From Actinomycetota bacterium (GTDB taxonomy: Bacteria; Margulisbacteria; Marinamargulisbacteria; SXXA01), in NCBI GenBank assembly GCA_005791325.1, contig SXXA01000067.1:1-8936 (forward strand): a DNA stretch of 8,936 bases, written 5' to 3'. The notes beneath the pieces are model-generated. The model searched no databases, was not told the origin of the DNA, and saw only the letters and a list, made by a program, of their open reading frames with translations. The translations under genes were made by a program, and so were the position numbers. Shown in pieces: positions 1-6,467 of the stretch; position 1 is the stretch's first letter, and the number at the start of each line of letters is the position of its first letter.

Positions 1-54
1 AATAGCGACGATTGAACAAGAATAGCACGATTAACAACATTTTCTGACGGGGGG

Positions 55-93
55 TGAGCATCTGTTTTACCTCAACCGATGGGCCAATGCTCA
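55..93. repeat. 7-bp perfect inverted repeat upstream of gdhA promoter
   Basis: TGAGCAT at 55-61 is repeated as its reverse complement ATGCTCA at 87-93, with 25 bases between. It lies about 45-80 bases upstream of the gdhA -10 box, a position where an activator or repressor could bind. An arm this short can arise by chance and nothing here identifies the binding protein, so the operator reading is only a suggestion. Confidence 0.25.
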
Positions 94-134
94 AAGATGA
101 ATGGAATGGGGTTATAGTAAGTCAAAAATCTAGC

Positions 135-143
135 TGGTATAAT
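135..143 (+). promoter_or_regulatory. Extended -10 promoter of gdhA
   Basis: TGGTATAAT at 135-143 is a perfect extended -10 element (TG, one base, then consensus TATAAT). No good TTGACA-like box sits 17 bases upstream, which an extended -10 promoter does not strictly need. Transcription would begin near 150, leaving a leader of about 43 bases before the gdhA ATG at 193. The box also overlaps the upstream in-frame ATG at 142, which argues against that ATG being used. Confidence 0.7.
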
Positions 144-192
144 GCAAGTTGGTTGTACAATGTGTGTAGCCAAATCCAATGTGGAGGTTTTT

Positions 193-1557
193 ATGTCCCT
201 GTCGCCATCACCAACCGTTTCAAAGTTGGGTTCATTTATGGATTGGGTCATGCAACATTCCCCTGGCGAATCCGAATTTCACCAGGCGGTTCAAGAAGTA
301 GCCGACTCATTATTGCCATTTATTGAGGCTAATCCCAAATATGCCCAAGCCAAAATTTTTGAGCGAATGACCATTCCAGATCGCGTGATTATGTTTAGGG
401 TCACTTGGGAGGACGACTGCGGGGTACCACAAGTGAATACAGGTTATAGGGTGCAATTTAACAACGCAATTGGTCCCTACAAAGGTGGATTTCGCTTTCA
501 TCCCAGTGTTACGTTGGGAACATTAAAGTTTTTGGGGTTTGAGCAAGTGCTCAAAAATAGCCTGACAACATTACCCATGGGGGGTGCTAAGGGCGGGGCT
601 GATTTTGACCCTAAGGGAAAATCGGATCATGAGGTGATGCGCTTTTGCCAAGCATTTATGACTGAAATGTATCGCCATATTGGCCCAGATGTGGATGTTC
701 CAGCGGGGGATATCGGGGTAGGGGCACGCGAAATTGGTTTTTTATTTGGACAATATAAGCGGATAGTGAATGAGTTTACGGGCGTTTTAACGGGTAAAGG
801 CATTCAATATGGTGGGAGTTTAATTCGTCCTGAAGCAACCGGATATGGTGCCGTTTATTTTGCTCGAGAAATGCTAAGTACCCGAACAGATACCCTAGCC
901 GGAAAAGTGGCGGTGGTATCCGGTGCGGGGAATGTAGCCCAGTATACCATTGAAAAATTAATGCAATTGGGTGCTGTTCCTGTTACCTGTTCCGATTCTA
1001 CTGGATTTATACATGACCCAGATGGCTTTACTCCTGAAAAGTTGGAGCAACTAAAGTGGGTTAAAAATACTCAAAGACAATCATTAGAGGCCTACGCCAA
1101 TTTGGTAAAAGGGGCTGTTTTTGTAAAAGGGCAACGCCCTTGGGGAGTGCCGTGTCAGGTTGCGTTTCCTTCGGCCACCCAAAATGAAATTAGTGGGGAA
1201 GATGCCAAACAATTGCTGAAGGGTGGGTGTCAGTTGGTATCCGAAGGTGCCAATATGCCAACCAATTTAGATGGGGTTGAGGTGTTTAGAGCGGCTAAGT
1301 TGTTATATGGCCCAGGTAAGGCAGCCAATGCGGGTGGGGTGGCGATTTCGGGATTGGAAATGACCCAAAATAGCATGCGATTGAGCTGGACGAGAGAAGA
1401 AGTGGACACCAAGTTACAAGATATTATGCGTCGAATTCATGCTCAGTGTGAGACGCATGGTCGACAAGATAGCCACTATGTGGATTACGTGACGGGTGCT
1501 AATGTGGCTGGCTTTATTCAGGTTGCAGATGCATTGTTGGCGTTTGGTGTGGTGTAG
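193..1557 (+). CDS. gdhA: NADP-type glutamate dehydrogenase
   Basis: This enzyme makes L-glutamate from 2-oxoglutarate, ammonia and NADPH in the cytoplasm, as one route of ammonium assimilation. The 454-residue product matches the E. coli GdhA-type hexameric family (447 residues). Visible motifs are GPYKGG (94-99), PMGGAKGG (128-135, with the expected catalytic lysine K133), the substrate-side PEATGYG (213-219) and the Rossmann dinucleotide motif GAGNVA (244-249). NADP preference is assumed from the subfamily, not proven. The start at 193 is chosen because GGAGG lies at 183-187 with a 5-base spacer, and because the alternative in-frame ATG at 142 falls inside the -10 box. No truncation is seen. 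The next gene begins at the base after the stop, so the two are probably co-transcribed. Confidence 0.95.
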   Translation: MSLSPSPTVSKLGSFMDWVMQHSPGESEFHQAVQEVADSLLPFIEANPKYAQAKIFERMTIPDRVIMFRVTWEDDCGVPQVNTGYRVQFNNAIGPYKGGFRFHPSVTLGTLKFLGFEQVLKNSLTTLPMGGAKGGADFDPKGKSDHEVMRFCQAFMTEMYRHIGPDVDVPAGDIGVGAREIGFLFGQYKRIVNEFTGVLTGKGIQYGGSLIRPEATGYGAVYFAREMLSTRTDTLAGKVAVVSGAGNVAQYTIEKLMQLGAVPVTCSDSTGFIHDPDGFTPEKLEQLKWVKNTQRQSLEAYANLVKGAVFVKGQRPWGVPCQVAFPSATQNEISGEDAKQLLKGGCQLVSEGANMPTNLDGVEVFRAAKLLYGPGKAANAGGVAISGLEMTQNSMRLSWTREEVDTKLQDIMRRIHAQCETHGRQDSHYVDYVTGANVAGFIQVADALLAFGVV

Positions 1558-2562
1558 GTGGCGATTGTAATATCTTTTTTGTTGGCATTATTAGGGGCGT
1601 ATTTATCGACCCCGTTATGCCGTGAATTGGCCAAGCGATGGGGGGTGATGGATCAGCCGGGGGGGCGTAAAGTTCATCGACAATCCACCCCCTACTTGGG
1701 GGGGGTTGCCATATTAGTGGGCATATTAAGTGGTATGGGGGCTACATGGGGGGCCGGAGGGGGGGCACTATTTGGGCCGGTTATGATTTTGGCTTTGGGG
1801 ATTACCTTGGTGGGGGTAGTCGATGATATTTGGTCCATTCGTCCCGTGGTCAAGTTAGGGGGCCAGCTTTTGATTGCAGGTGGCACCATTATGGCTGGAA
1901 TTTCGGTGCCGAGCATTGCCCACCCAGCGGGGGGACAATGGATAGTGGGGGCATTGCATATTCCCTTTGCCATGCTTTGGATGGTAGGAATGATGAATAT
2001 GATTAATTTGATAGATGGATTGGATGGATTGGCTGGTGGGGTGAGTGTCATTTCTGCCATTTGTTTGGGTATTGTTTCGATTATGGGGGGAAATATACCG
2101 GCGGGGATTATGGCGGTATGTATTGCTGGCGCAGGCATTGGGTTTTTAAAATATAATACAAATCCGGCTACTATTTTTATGGGGGATGCGGGCTCATTGT
2201 TATTAGGATATATGTTATCGGTTGTTAGCATGTTGGGTGTTTTTAGTTCAACACATACTTTTTCGAGTGCCATTCCAATTATTGTATTGGCGATTCCAAT
2301 TTTAGATACGGCATTTGCAATTGTGAGGCGATTAAGGCGTGGGCAACCCATTTTTTCAGCAGATAAAGATCATTTTCATCACCAATTATTGAGGTCGGGC
2401 TATACGGTTAAACAATCGGTGGGGGTGATATATGTGATATCGTTGGCATTAAGTTTAGTAGGGTTTGGGGTTGGCTTGGGTTCGACACCCACTGGTGTTT
2501 GGGTGATATTGGTTGTAACAGTGCTATGTGGTGGAATAAGATGGGGCATGACACAGGGGTAG
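1558..2562 (+). CDS. wecA: WecA/TagO-like polyprenyl-phosphate GlcNAc-1-phosphate transferase
   Basis: This polytopic inner-membrane enzyme should transfer a HexNAc-1-phosphate, usually GlcNAc, from its UDP form to undecaprenyl phosphate. That is the first step of O-antigen, teichoic acid or other cell-surface glycan synthesis. The 334 residues are mostly hydrophobic helices. Family signatures are DQPGGRKVH (32-40), the Asp pair in GVVDD (86-90), NLIDGLDGLAGG (150-161), FMGDAGS (207-213) and DHFHHQLL (271-278). The last is the WecA/TagO-type histidine loop rather than the MraY one, so I do not call it MraY. The exact sugar and glycan are unknown, and wecA is used as a family label. It starts with GTG directly after the gdhA TAG (no gap) without a convincing ribosome site, which suggests translational coupling. 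The gene is rich in G runs, including eight G at 1698-1705. Confidence 0.9.
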   Translation: MAIVISFLLALLGAYLSTPLCRELAKRWGVMDQPGGRKVHRQSTPYLGGVAILVGILSGMGATWGAGGGALFGPVMILALGITLVGVVDDIWSIRPVVKLGGQLLIAGGTIMAGISVPSIAHPAGGQWIVGALHIPFAMLWMVGMMNMINLIDGLDGLAGGVSVISAICLGIVSIMGGNIPAGIMAVCIAGAGIGFLKYNTNPATIFMGDAGSLLLGYMLSVVSMLGVFSSTHTFSSAIPIIVLAIPILDTAFAIVRRLRRGQPIFSADKDHFHHQLLRSGYTVKQSVGVIYVISLALSLVGFGVGLGSTPTGVWVILVVTVLCGGIRWGMTQG

Positions 2563-2657
2563 ATGTGGACAATATTGAGCCTTTACACGTGTGGGGTATG
2601 TGGCTAGCCTTCAACGGCTGTACGGATTTTATTAAGATATAGGTTAATCAATTTTAC

Positions 2658-2972
2658 ATGAACGTACCAACACGATTTGTGCCACCGGTTAAATATAATG
2701 CCCCTTCTTTTATGGGGGGGGTTCCTAATATACTTTGTATCCTTGATAAAATTAGGTCGGGATTTTATTGGTGTGTTGATAAAAATGAGCAATCTAGCAG
2801 GGGGGCTCTGGTTGCAGATGTTAACTGTAGTAGGGTGGGGGTATCTGCATCTTTAGACGAATGTCAACATCAATCGCTGAGCACCGGCGTAAAGGGGTGC
2901 GTAGTGGTGGGGGGATTTGAACAAACTACGCATGGTGGGCATGAATTACAATTTATGTTAGAGGATATTTAG
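2658..2972 (+). CDS. Unrecognised 104-residue frame, possible small protein
   Basis: This frame of 104 codons lies between the transferase and miaB genes, and I do not recognise the product. An in-frame stop at 2640-2642 closes it upstream. For coding: the length is more than expected by chance in a gap this short, and the second half alternates hydrophobic and polar residues in a beta-strand-like way. Against: no ribosome site precedes ATG 2658, there are five cysteines and no known motif, and the frame contains an 8-G run (2714-2721) and a perfect hairpin (2898-2932). A consensus TATAAT at 2694-2699 lies inside it. No signal peptide or membrane helix is evident. It could be an orphan gene, a decayed gene, or non-coding sequence. 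Confidence 0.35.
   Translation: MNVPTRFVPPVKYNAPSFMGGVPNILCILDKIRSGFYWCVDKNEQSSRGALVADVNCSRVGVSASLDECQHQSLSTGVKGCVVVGGFEQTTHGGHELQFMLEDI
2898..2932. repeat. 8-bp perfect inverted repeat inside the 104-codon frame
   Basis: TGCGTAGT at 2898-2905 pairs exactly with ACTACGCA at 2925-2932 around a 19-base loop. A G-T pair can extend it to 2897/2933. A competing small stem GCACC/GGTGC (2881-2885 / 2896-2900) shares bases with it. No T-run follows, so it is not an intrinsic terminator. It may be a protein site, an RNA hairpin or chance. Confidence 0.45.
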
Positions 2973-2977
2973 ATTCA

Positions 2978-3004
2978 ATTAAATCCATTAAATCCATTAA
3001 ATCC
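2978..3004. repeat. Three tandem copies of a 9-bp unit
   Basis: ATTAAATCC occurs three times head to tail with no mismatch (2978-2986, 2987-2995, 2996-3004), followed by a further AT. It starts five bases after the stop of the 104-codon frame. The A/T-rich unit could be an iterated binding site or a slippage product, and its copy number may vary between strains. Confidence 0.85.
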
Positions 3005-3037
3005 ATAACCTAAACAAGCCGTGTTGATAAGAGGGGT

Positions 3038-3064
3038 TATTTCGATGCCGAGATATTCGTTTTT
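3038..3064 (+). terminator. Weak terminator-like hairpin with T-run
   Basis: TATTTCG (3038-3044) pairs with CGAGATA (3049-3055) around an ATGC loop, giving seven pairs including one G-T. The sequence then reads TTCG and five T (3060-3064). The stem has only two G-C pairs, so it would be an inefficient intrinsic terminator. It could end any transcript covering the 104-codon frame. Confidence 0.25.
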
Positions 3065-3092
3065 GTCTACCTCTTGGGATATTAGGCTGGGG

Positions 3093-3227
3093 CCCTTAAG
3101 ACGGCACACAGTGCCCCCTATCAAATTGCTTTAGGCGGGGGAGTATGAGGGCGGAACAACTCAGATACCAACACAGCCCTTTAATTGGGATTAGGGTGTG
3201 GGTATGCAGTGCTCTCCACCTTAAGGG
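3093..3227 (+). ncRNA. Candidate structured RNA or long leader upstream of miaB
   Basis: Several helices sit side by side in sequence with no gene. The outer arms CCCTTAAG (3093-3100) and CTTAAGGG (3220-3227) are perfectly complementary and could close a multibranch fold. Inside are CCC-CCTA (3114-3120) with TAGG-GGG (3132-3139, one bulged C), GAGT (3141-3144) with ACTC (3159-3162), and a strong hairpin at 3165-3205 built from ATACC/GGTAT, CACA/TGTG and CCCT/AGGG, 13 pairs with small bulges. An alternative GGCAC/GTGCC hairpin (3103-3115) competes with the first of these. I checked for tmRNA, RNase P, SRP, 6S and tRNA signatures and found none. It ends 86 bases before the likely miaB start, so a 5' leader is as possible as an independent RNA. 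Confidence 0.35.
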
Positions 3228-3313
3228 ATGCGCTTATTTAAAATCCCCCAATGTTAACTCATATTTTGTTCTGTGAGTTGTGGGGTAATTGGGATTCTGA
3301 TAAATTGCACCGT

Positions 3314-4624
3314 ATGAAACGAGTATTTATCGAAACATACGGTTGCCAAATGAATGTATATGACACCGAATTGATTAAATCAATTTTGGGCGCGGCCCAC
3401 TATGACGTGGTTACATCCGAACATCAGGCCGATGTTGTGATGCTTAATACCTGCTCTGTTCGTGAAAATGCCAATCGAAAAGTGCATCTTCGGATTCAAG
3501 AATTACGTAGAAATCGCCCCCAACATTCAATCGCCATCGGGGTTCTTGGTTGTATGGCTACCAATTTTAAAACCGCTCTCCTCGAAGATCCCCAATTGGG
3601 TATCGATTTTATAGCTGGACCTGATAGCTATAAACAACTCCCCCAATTGATTGAAAATGCATGGCAAGGCGGTTCCGACCGATTTGATGTCACCTTGTCT
3701 GAATTTGAAACCTATTCGGATATCGAGCCCACACGTGATAGCGCCGTAAATGCTTGGGTCGCCATTATGCGTGGATGTAATAATTTTTGTACATTTTGCG
3801 TGGTTCCTTACACCCGTGGTCGTGAACGATCTAGAACCATAGAATCGGTATCTGATGAGGTCAAACGATTGGTGGATCAAGGCTTTAAACAAGTTACCTT
3901 GCTTGGACAAAATGTCAATTCTTATCGATCAGACGCTCATGATTTTACCGATTTAATGGATGCGGTTAGTCAAATTGATGGGTTAGAACGGGTTCGTTTT
4001 ACCTCCCCTCACCCCAAAGATTTTCCCAATCGATTATTGTCACTCATGGCAGAGCGAGAGACCATCTGTAAGCAAATTCACTTGCCATTACAAGCGGGTA
4101 ACTCAAGGGTTCTGTCTAAAATGAATCGTACCTATACCAAAGAAGAGTTTTTGTCTTTGGTGGAACGGATTCGATCCCTCATACCCAAGGTGGCGTTATC
4201 CACAGATATTATTGTTGGATTTCCAACGGAAACCCACGATGAATTTTTAGATACACTCGATGTGGTTCAACAGGTTCAATTTGATAGTGCCTATATTTTT
4301 AAATATTCTGAACGGCCTAATACGGTGGCTGCCAGACGATTTCCAGATGATGTGTCTGAAGCGGATAAAACCGCTCGCATTGTTCAACTTAATGAATGCC
4401 AACGTAACATCTCCCTTTCTAAAAATAAGGCGTGTATTGGATCCAATGAACGGGTATTAATTGAAGCCTTATCAACCAAAAAAAGTGAGTTGGATTGTCA
4501 GGGGCGTACCGACTCAAATCGAATTGTGATTTTGCCACTGCAAGCAGATGTTACTTTGGGTCAAATGAGACAGGTCCGGATTGTGGATGCGACACCCAAC
4601 GTATTAAAAGGTGAGTGGGTGTGA
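3314..4624 (+). CDS. miaB: tRNA-2-methylthio-N6-isopentenyladenosine synthase MiaB
   Basis: This radical-SAM methylthiotransferase adds a methylthio group to C2 of isopentenyl-A37 in tRNAs reading U-initial codons. The 436-residue product shows all expected parts. An N-terminal domain holds three cluster cysteines, C11 (ETYGCQMN), C47 (LNTCSVRE) and C80 (LGCMA). The radical-SAM motif CNNFCTFC lies at 155-162. A C-terminal TRAM-like RNA-binding part follows from about residue 375. I prefer ATG 3314 because family members begin right before the first cysteine motif. An ATG at 3251 would add 21 residues with no family likeness, and neither start has a clear ribosome site. The stop overlaps the next gene's GTG by four bases. 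Unlike its neighbours, this gene shows almost no G-over-C excess on the + strand. Confidence 0.93.
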   Translation: MKRVFIETYGCQMNVYDTELIKSILGAAHYDVVTSEHQADVVMLNTCSVRENANRKVHLRIQELRRNRPQHSIAIGVLGCMATNFKTALLEDPQLGIDFIAGPDSYKQLPQLIENAWQGGSDRFDVTLSEFETYSDIEPTRDSAVNAWVAIMRGCNNFCTFCVVPYTRGRERSRTIESVSDEVKRLVDQGFKQVTLLGQNVNSYRSDAHDFTDLMDAVSQIDGLERVRFTSPHPKDFPNRLLSLMAERETICKQIHLPLQAGNSRVLSKMNRTYTKEEFLSLVERIRSLIPKVALSTDIIVGFPTETHDEFLDTLDVVQQVQFDSAYIFKYSERPNTVAARRFPDDVSEADKTARIVQLNECQRNISLSKNKACIGSNERVLIEALSTKKSELDCQGRTDSNRIVILPLQADVTLGQMRQVRIVDATPNVLKGEWV

Positions 4625-5136
4625 CGATCATTCGTGTGGCGAAACAAGATATTGCCACGGTGCCGGCCGATGCGTTGGTTAATTCAACGGATTCCTATTT
4701 ATCCGGACGAGAGGGGCTCGATGCCCATATTCATCGATTGGCTGGCCCCGACTTGTCGCGTGCATGCGCCCAAATTGGCGAGTGTAAGGTGGGGGAAGCC
4801 CAGCTGACCCCCGGTTACCAATTGCCGGTTAAATATGTGGTTCATGCGGTGGGGCCTCATTGGCAGTTGGGGGCGTTGGTTGCGTTGTCATTATTGGCCA
4901 ATACTTACACCGAGGCACTCTCCCAAGCGGCCTCGATGGGGTGTCGGGTGGTAACCCTGCCTGCTATTTCGACTGGATCAGGTGCGATCTCTTTGGCCGA
5001 TTCGACTCCGGTTGTGATTGGGGCCATATCGCTGGTAATTTCACAACACCCCGATTGGTTTGAAGAATTAATAATGTGTGTTGCCACACAGGAAGGATTG
5101 AATGCGTATGCCCACTTTATCGGATCGAATTCTTAG
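4621..5136 (+). CDS. Macrodomain (ADP-ribose-binding) protein with altered motifs
   Basis: The 171-residue product is a single macrodomain. The alignable pieces are QDI (9-11), the VNSTDSYLSGREGLDAHIH segment (20-38), YVVHAVGP and AISTGSG. The fold binds ADP-ribose or O-acetyl-ADP-ribose, and members such as E. coli YmdB hydrolyse these adducts. In YmdB the matching segments are NAAN, GGGGVD and STGVYGYP. Here the second Asn becomes Asp24, the glycine loop reads SGREG, and the Tyr of the second loop is missing, while the Asp after the glycine loop (D34) is kept. Binding is therefore plausible, but hydrolysis is uncertain. GTG 4621 is chosen because it overlaps the miaB stop as GTGA and has AAGGTGAG 6 bases upstream. 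GTG 4615 is the alternative. The 3' end overlaps mrp by 35 bases. Confidence 0.8.
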   Translation: MTIIRVAKQDIATVPADALVNSTDSYLSGREGLDAHIHRLAGPDLSRACAQIGECKVGEAQLTPGYQLPVKYVVHAVGPHWQLGALVALSLLANTYTEALSQAASMGCRVVTLPAISTGSGAISLADSTPVVIGAISLVISQHPDWFEELIMCVATQEGLNAYAHFIGSNS

Positions 5137-6466
5137 CGCGTTACAATCAGTTCAAGACCCTGATTTACATCAAGATATTGTCACCTTGGGATTCATTAAG
5201 GACCTTTTGATTCAGGATGGTAGGGTGTCATTAACCTTGGAGTTAACCACCCCAGCCTGTCCAGTTAAAGATGATCTTAAGCAACAGGTCATTAATGTGG
5301 TTTCCCAATTCCCAGAAGTGACCGATGTGGTGGTTCGTTTGGGTTCAAAGCCGATGCGGGGGCTACAGCCCTTGGCCAAAGGCTTATCTGAAGTAGGGGC
5401 GATTATTGGGGTCTCTAGTTGTAAAGGTGGGGTTGGGAAGTCGATGACGGCGGTTAATTTGGCCTTTGCATTGTCGGAGCAAGGTGCATCAGTTGGTATT
5501 TTTGACGCGGATGTGTATGGGCCCAGTTTGCCCACCATGGTGGCCTTACCAGATACCAGTTTGGTATTTGATGGCCAATTTATCAAACCCTTGCAATACA
5601 AAGGTGTCAAATTAATGTCATTTGGGTACACCCAAGATCCCTTGGATGATCGGAATCCCGCATTGATGCGGGGGCCTATGGTAAGCCAAGTTATTAACCA
5701 ACTGTTAACCCAAACCAATTGGGGGGCCTTGGATTATTTGATTATTGATATGCCACCCGGTACGGGGGATATTCCCCTGACCCTATCCCAATTAATTCCA
5801 ATGACCGCAGCGGTGATTGTGACGACCCCCCAACGTTTGAGCTTTGTGGATGTGATTAAAGGAATTGAGCTGTTTTATAATCTCAAAGTTCCGACCATTG
5901 CAGTACTCGAGAATATGAGTTATTACGAATGTGGTACCTGCCAAGAACGACAGTATCCATTTGGGCGTGGGGCGTTGCAAAGTTTGGTGAATGAATTTGG
6001 ATTTAAGTACGCCTTTGAGTGTCCCATTGATTCCCTGGTATCTCCCACCAGTGATGCTGGCTTGCCATTGGTATTGGCCCATCCCGACGCAAAGGCCACG
6101 CAGGTGATTCATCAATTGGCAGGGGCTGTGGCCAGAGAAGTCAGTCGCTTGCGATATCAATCGACGGGGGCCCCAGCTGTGGAAGTAATGGATGCCAATG
6201 GCAAACTCATGATTCGTGTGTCACAGGGGGAACGAGAGTCTTGGGTGGAACCAAGGGACTTGAGATTGGCTTGTCGATGCGCCAGATGCCAAGATGAATG
6301 GACAGGTCGACCTTTACTTGATGCCTCATCCATCCCTGATGATGTGGTTCCTGAAGGATTGGGCCCCGTTGGAAATTATGCGGTGGGTGTTAATTGGACG
6401 GATGGGCATTCATCCATTTATCCTTATGAGGTATTATGGTCGTTTCAAGTGAGTGCGGAGGTATAA
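5102..6466 (+). CDS. mrp: Mrp/ApbC-type Fe-S carrier ATPase, MIP18-ParA-DUF971
   Basis: This cytosolic P-loop ATPase family (Mrp, ApbC, Nbp35, Ind1, HCF101) binds and hands on [4Fe-4S] clusters. Three domains are visible in 454 residues. A MIP18/DUF59 domain (about 1-85) contains TPACPVKD (50-57). The ParA-like NTPase (about 98-350) has the deviant Walker A CKGGVGKS (107-114), DADVYGPSLP (135-144), DMPPGTGD (216-223) and the cluster cysteines C277 and C280 in ECGTC. A C-terminal DUF971 domain (about 358-446) includes CRCARCQDEWTGR (391-403) and a WTDGHSSIYPYEVL segment. Bacterial Mrp proteins are usually about 350-380 residues without the last domain; this arrangement is that of plastid HCF101. 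GGAAGG at 5091-5096 supports ATG 5102, and ATG 5108 is the alternative. It overlaps the macrodomain gene, and the next start follows one base after its stop. Confidence 0.92.
   Translation: MRMPTLSDRILSALQSVQDPDLHQDIVTLGFIKDLLIQDGRVSLTLELTTPACPVKDDLKQQVINVVSQFPEVTDVVVRLGSKPMRGLQPLAKGLSEVGAIIGVSSCKGGVGKSMTAVNLAFALSEQGASVGIFDADVYGPSLPTMVALPDTSLVFDGQFIKPLQYKGVKLMSFGYTQDPLDDRNPALMRGPMVSQVINQLLTQTNWGALDYLIIDMPPGTGDIPLTLSQLIPMTAAVIVTTPQRLSFVDVIKGIELFYNLKVPTIAVLENMSYYECGTCQERQYPFGRGALQSLVNEFGFKYAFECPIDSLVSPTSDAGLPLVLAHPDAKATQVIHQLAGAVAREVSRLRYQSTGAPAVEVMDANGKLMIRVSQGERESWVEPRDLRLACRCARCQDEWTGRPLLDASSIPDDVVPEGLGPVGNYAVGVNWTDGHSSIYPYEVLWSFQVSAEV
6457..6462 (+). promoter_or_regulatory. Ribosome-binding site of yajQ
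   Basis: GGAGGT lies five bases before ATG 6468 and inside the last codons of mrp. It decides for 6468 over the in-frame GTG at 6453, which would start upstream of its own ribosome site. Confidence 0.8.
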
Positions 6467-6467
6467 T

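Noticed and set aside
142..192. Upstream ATG extending gdhA by 17 codons
   Set aside because: The ATG lies inside the -10 box, while 193 has GGAGG at the right distance.
54..326. 90-codon frame over the gdhA 5' end
   Set aside because: It overlaps the gdhA promoter and first codons in another frame, and has no family likeness.
1698..1765. G runs in the transferase gene as phase-variation tracts
   Set aside because: Runs of 6-8 G occur across much of the window, including yajQ and the orphan frame, and fit the general + strand G excess.
1692..2351. 219-codon minus-strand frame
   Set aside because: It is the shadow of the transferase gene, whose motifs are clear on the + strand; the reverse product is low-complexity and has no motif.
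2563..2607. 14-codon frame directly after the transferase stop
   Set aside because: Too short, with no ribosome site and no supporting signal.
2605..2630. Terminator after the transferase gene
   Set aside because: The stem AGCC/GGCT is only four to five pairs and the T-rich stretch begins seven bases later.
2899..2931. Minus-strand tRNA or tmRNA end, because of a GTTCAAATC-like T-loop
   Set aside because: The flanking bases do not form the required T-stem or an acceptor stem, and no anticodon arm is found.
3145..3160. T-box leader, because of AGGGCGGAAC
   Set aside because: The match to the T-box core is partial, there is no specifier stem, and miaB is not a usual T-box target.
6462..6467. 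TATAAT just before yajQ as a promoter
   Set aside because: Transcription would begin inside the yajQ coding region; the bases are part of the ribosome site spacer and the mrp stop.
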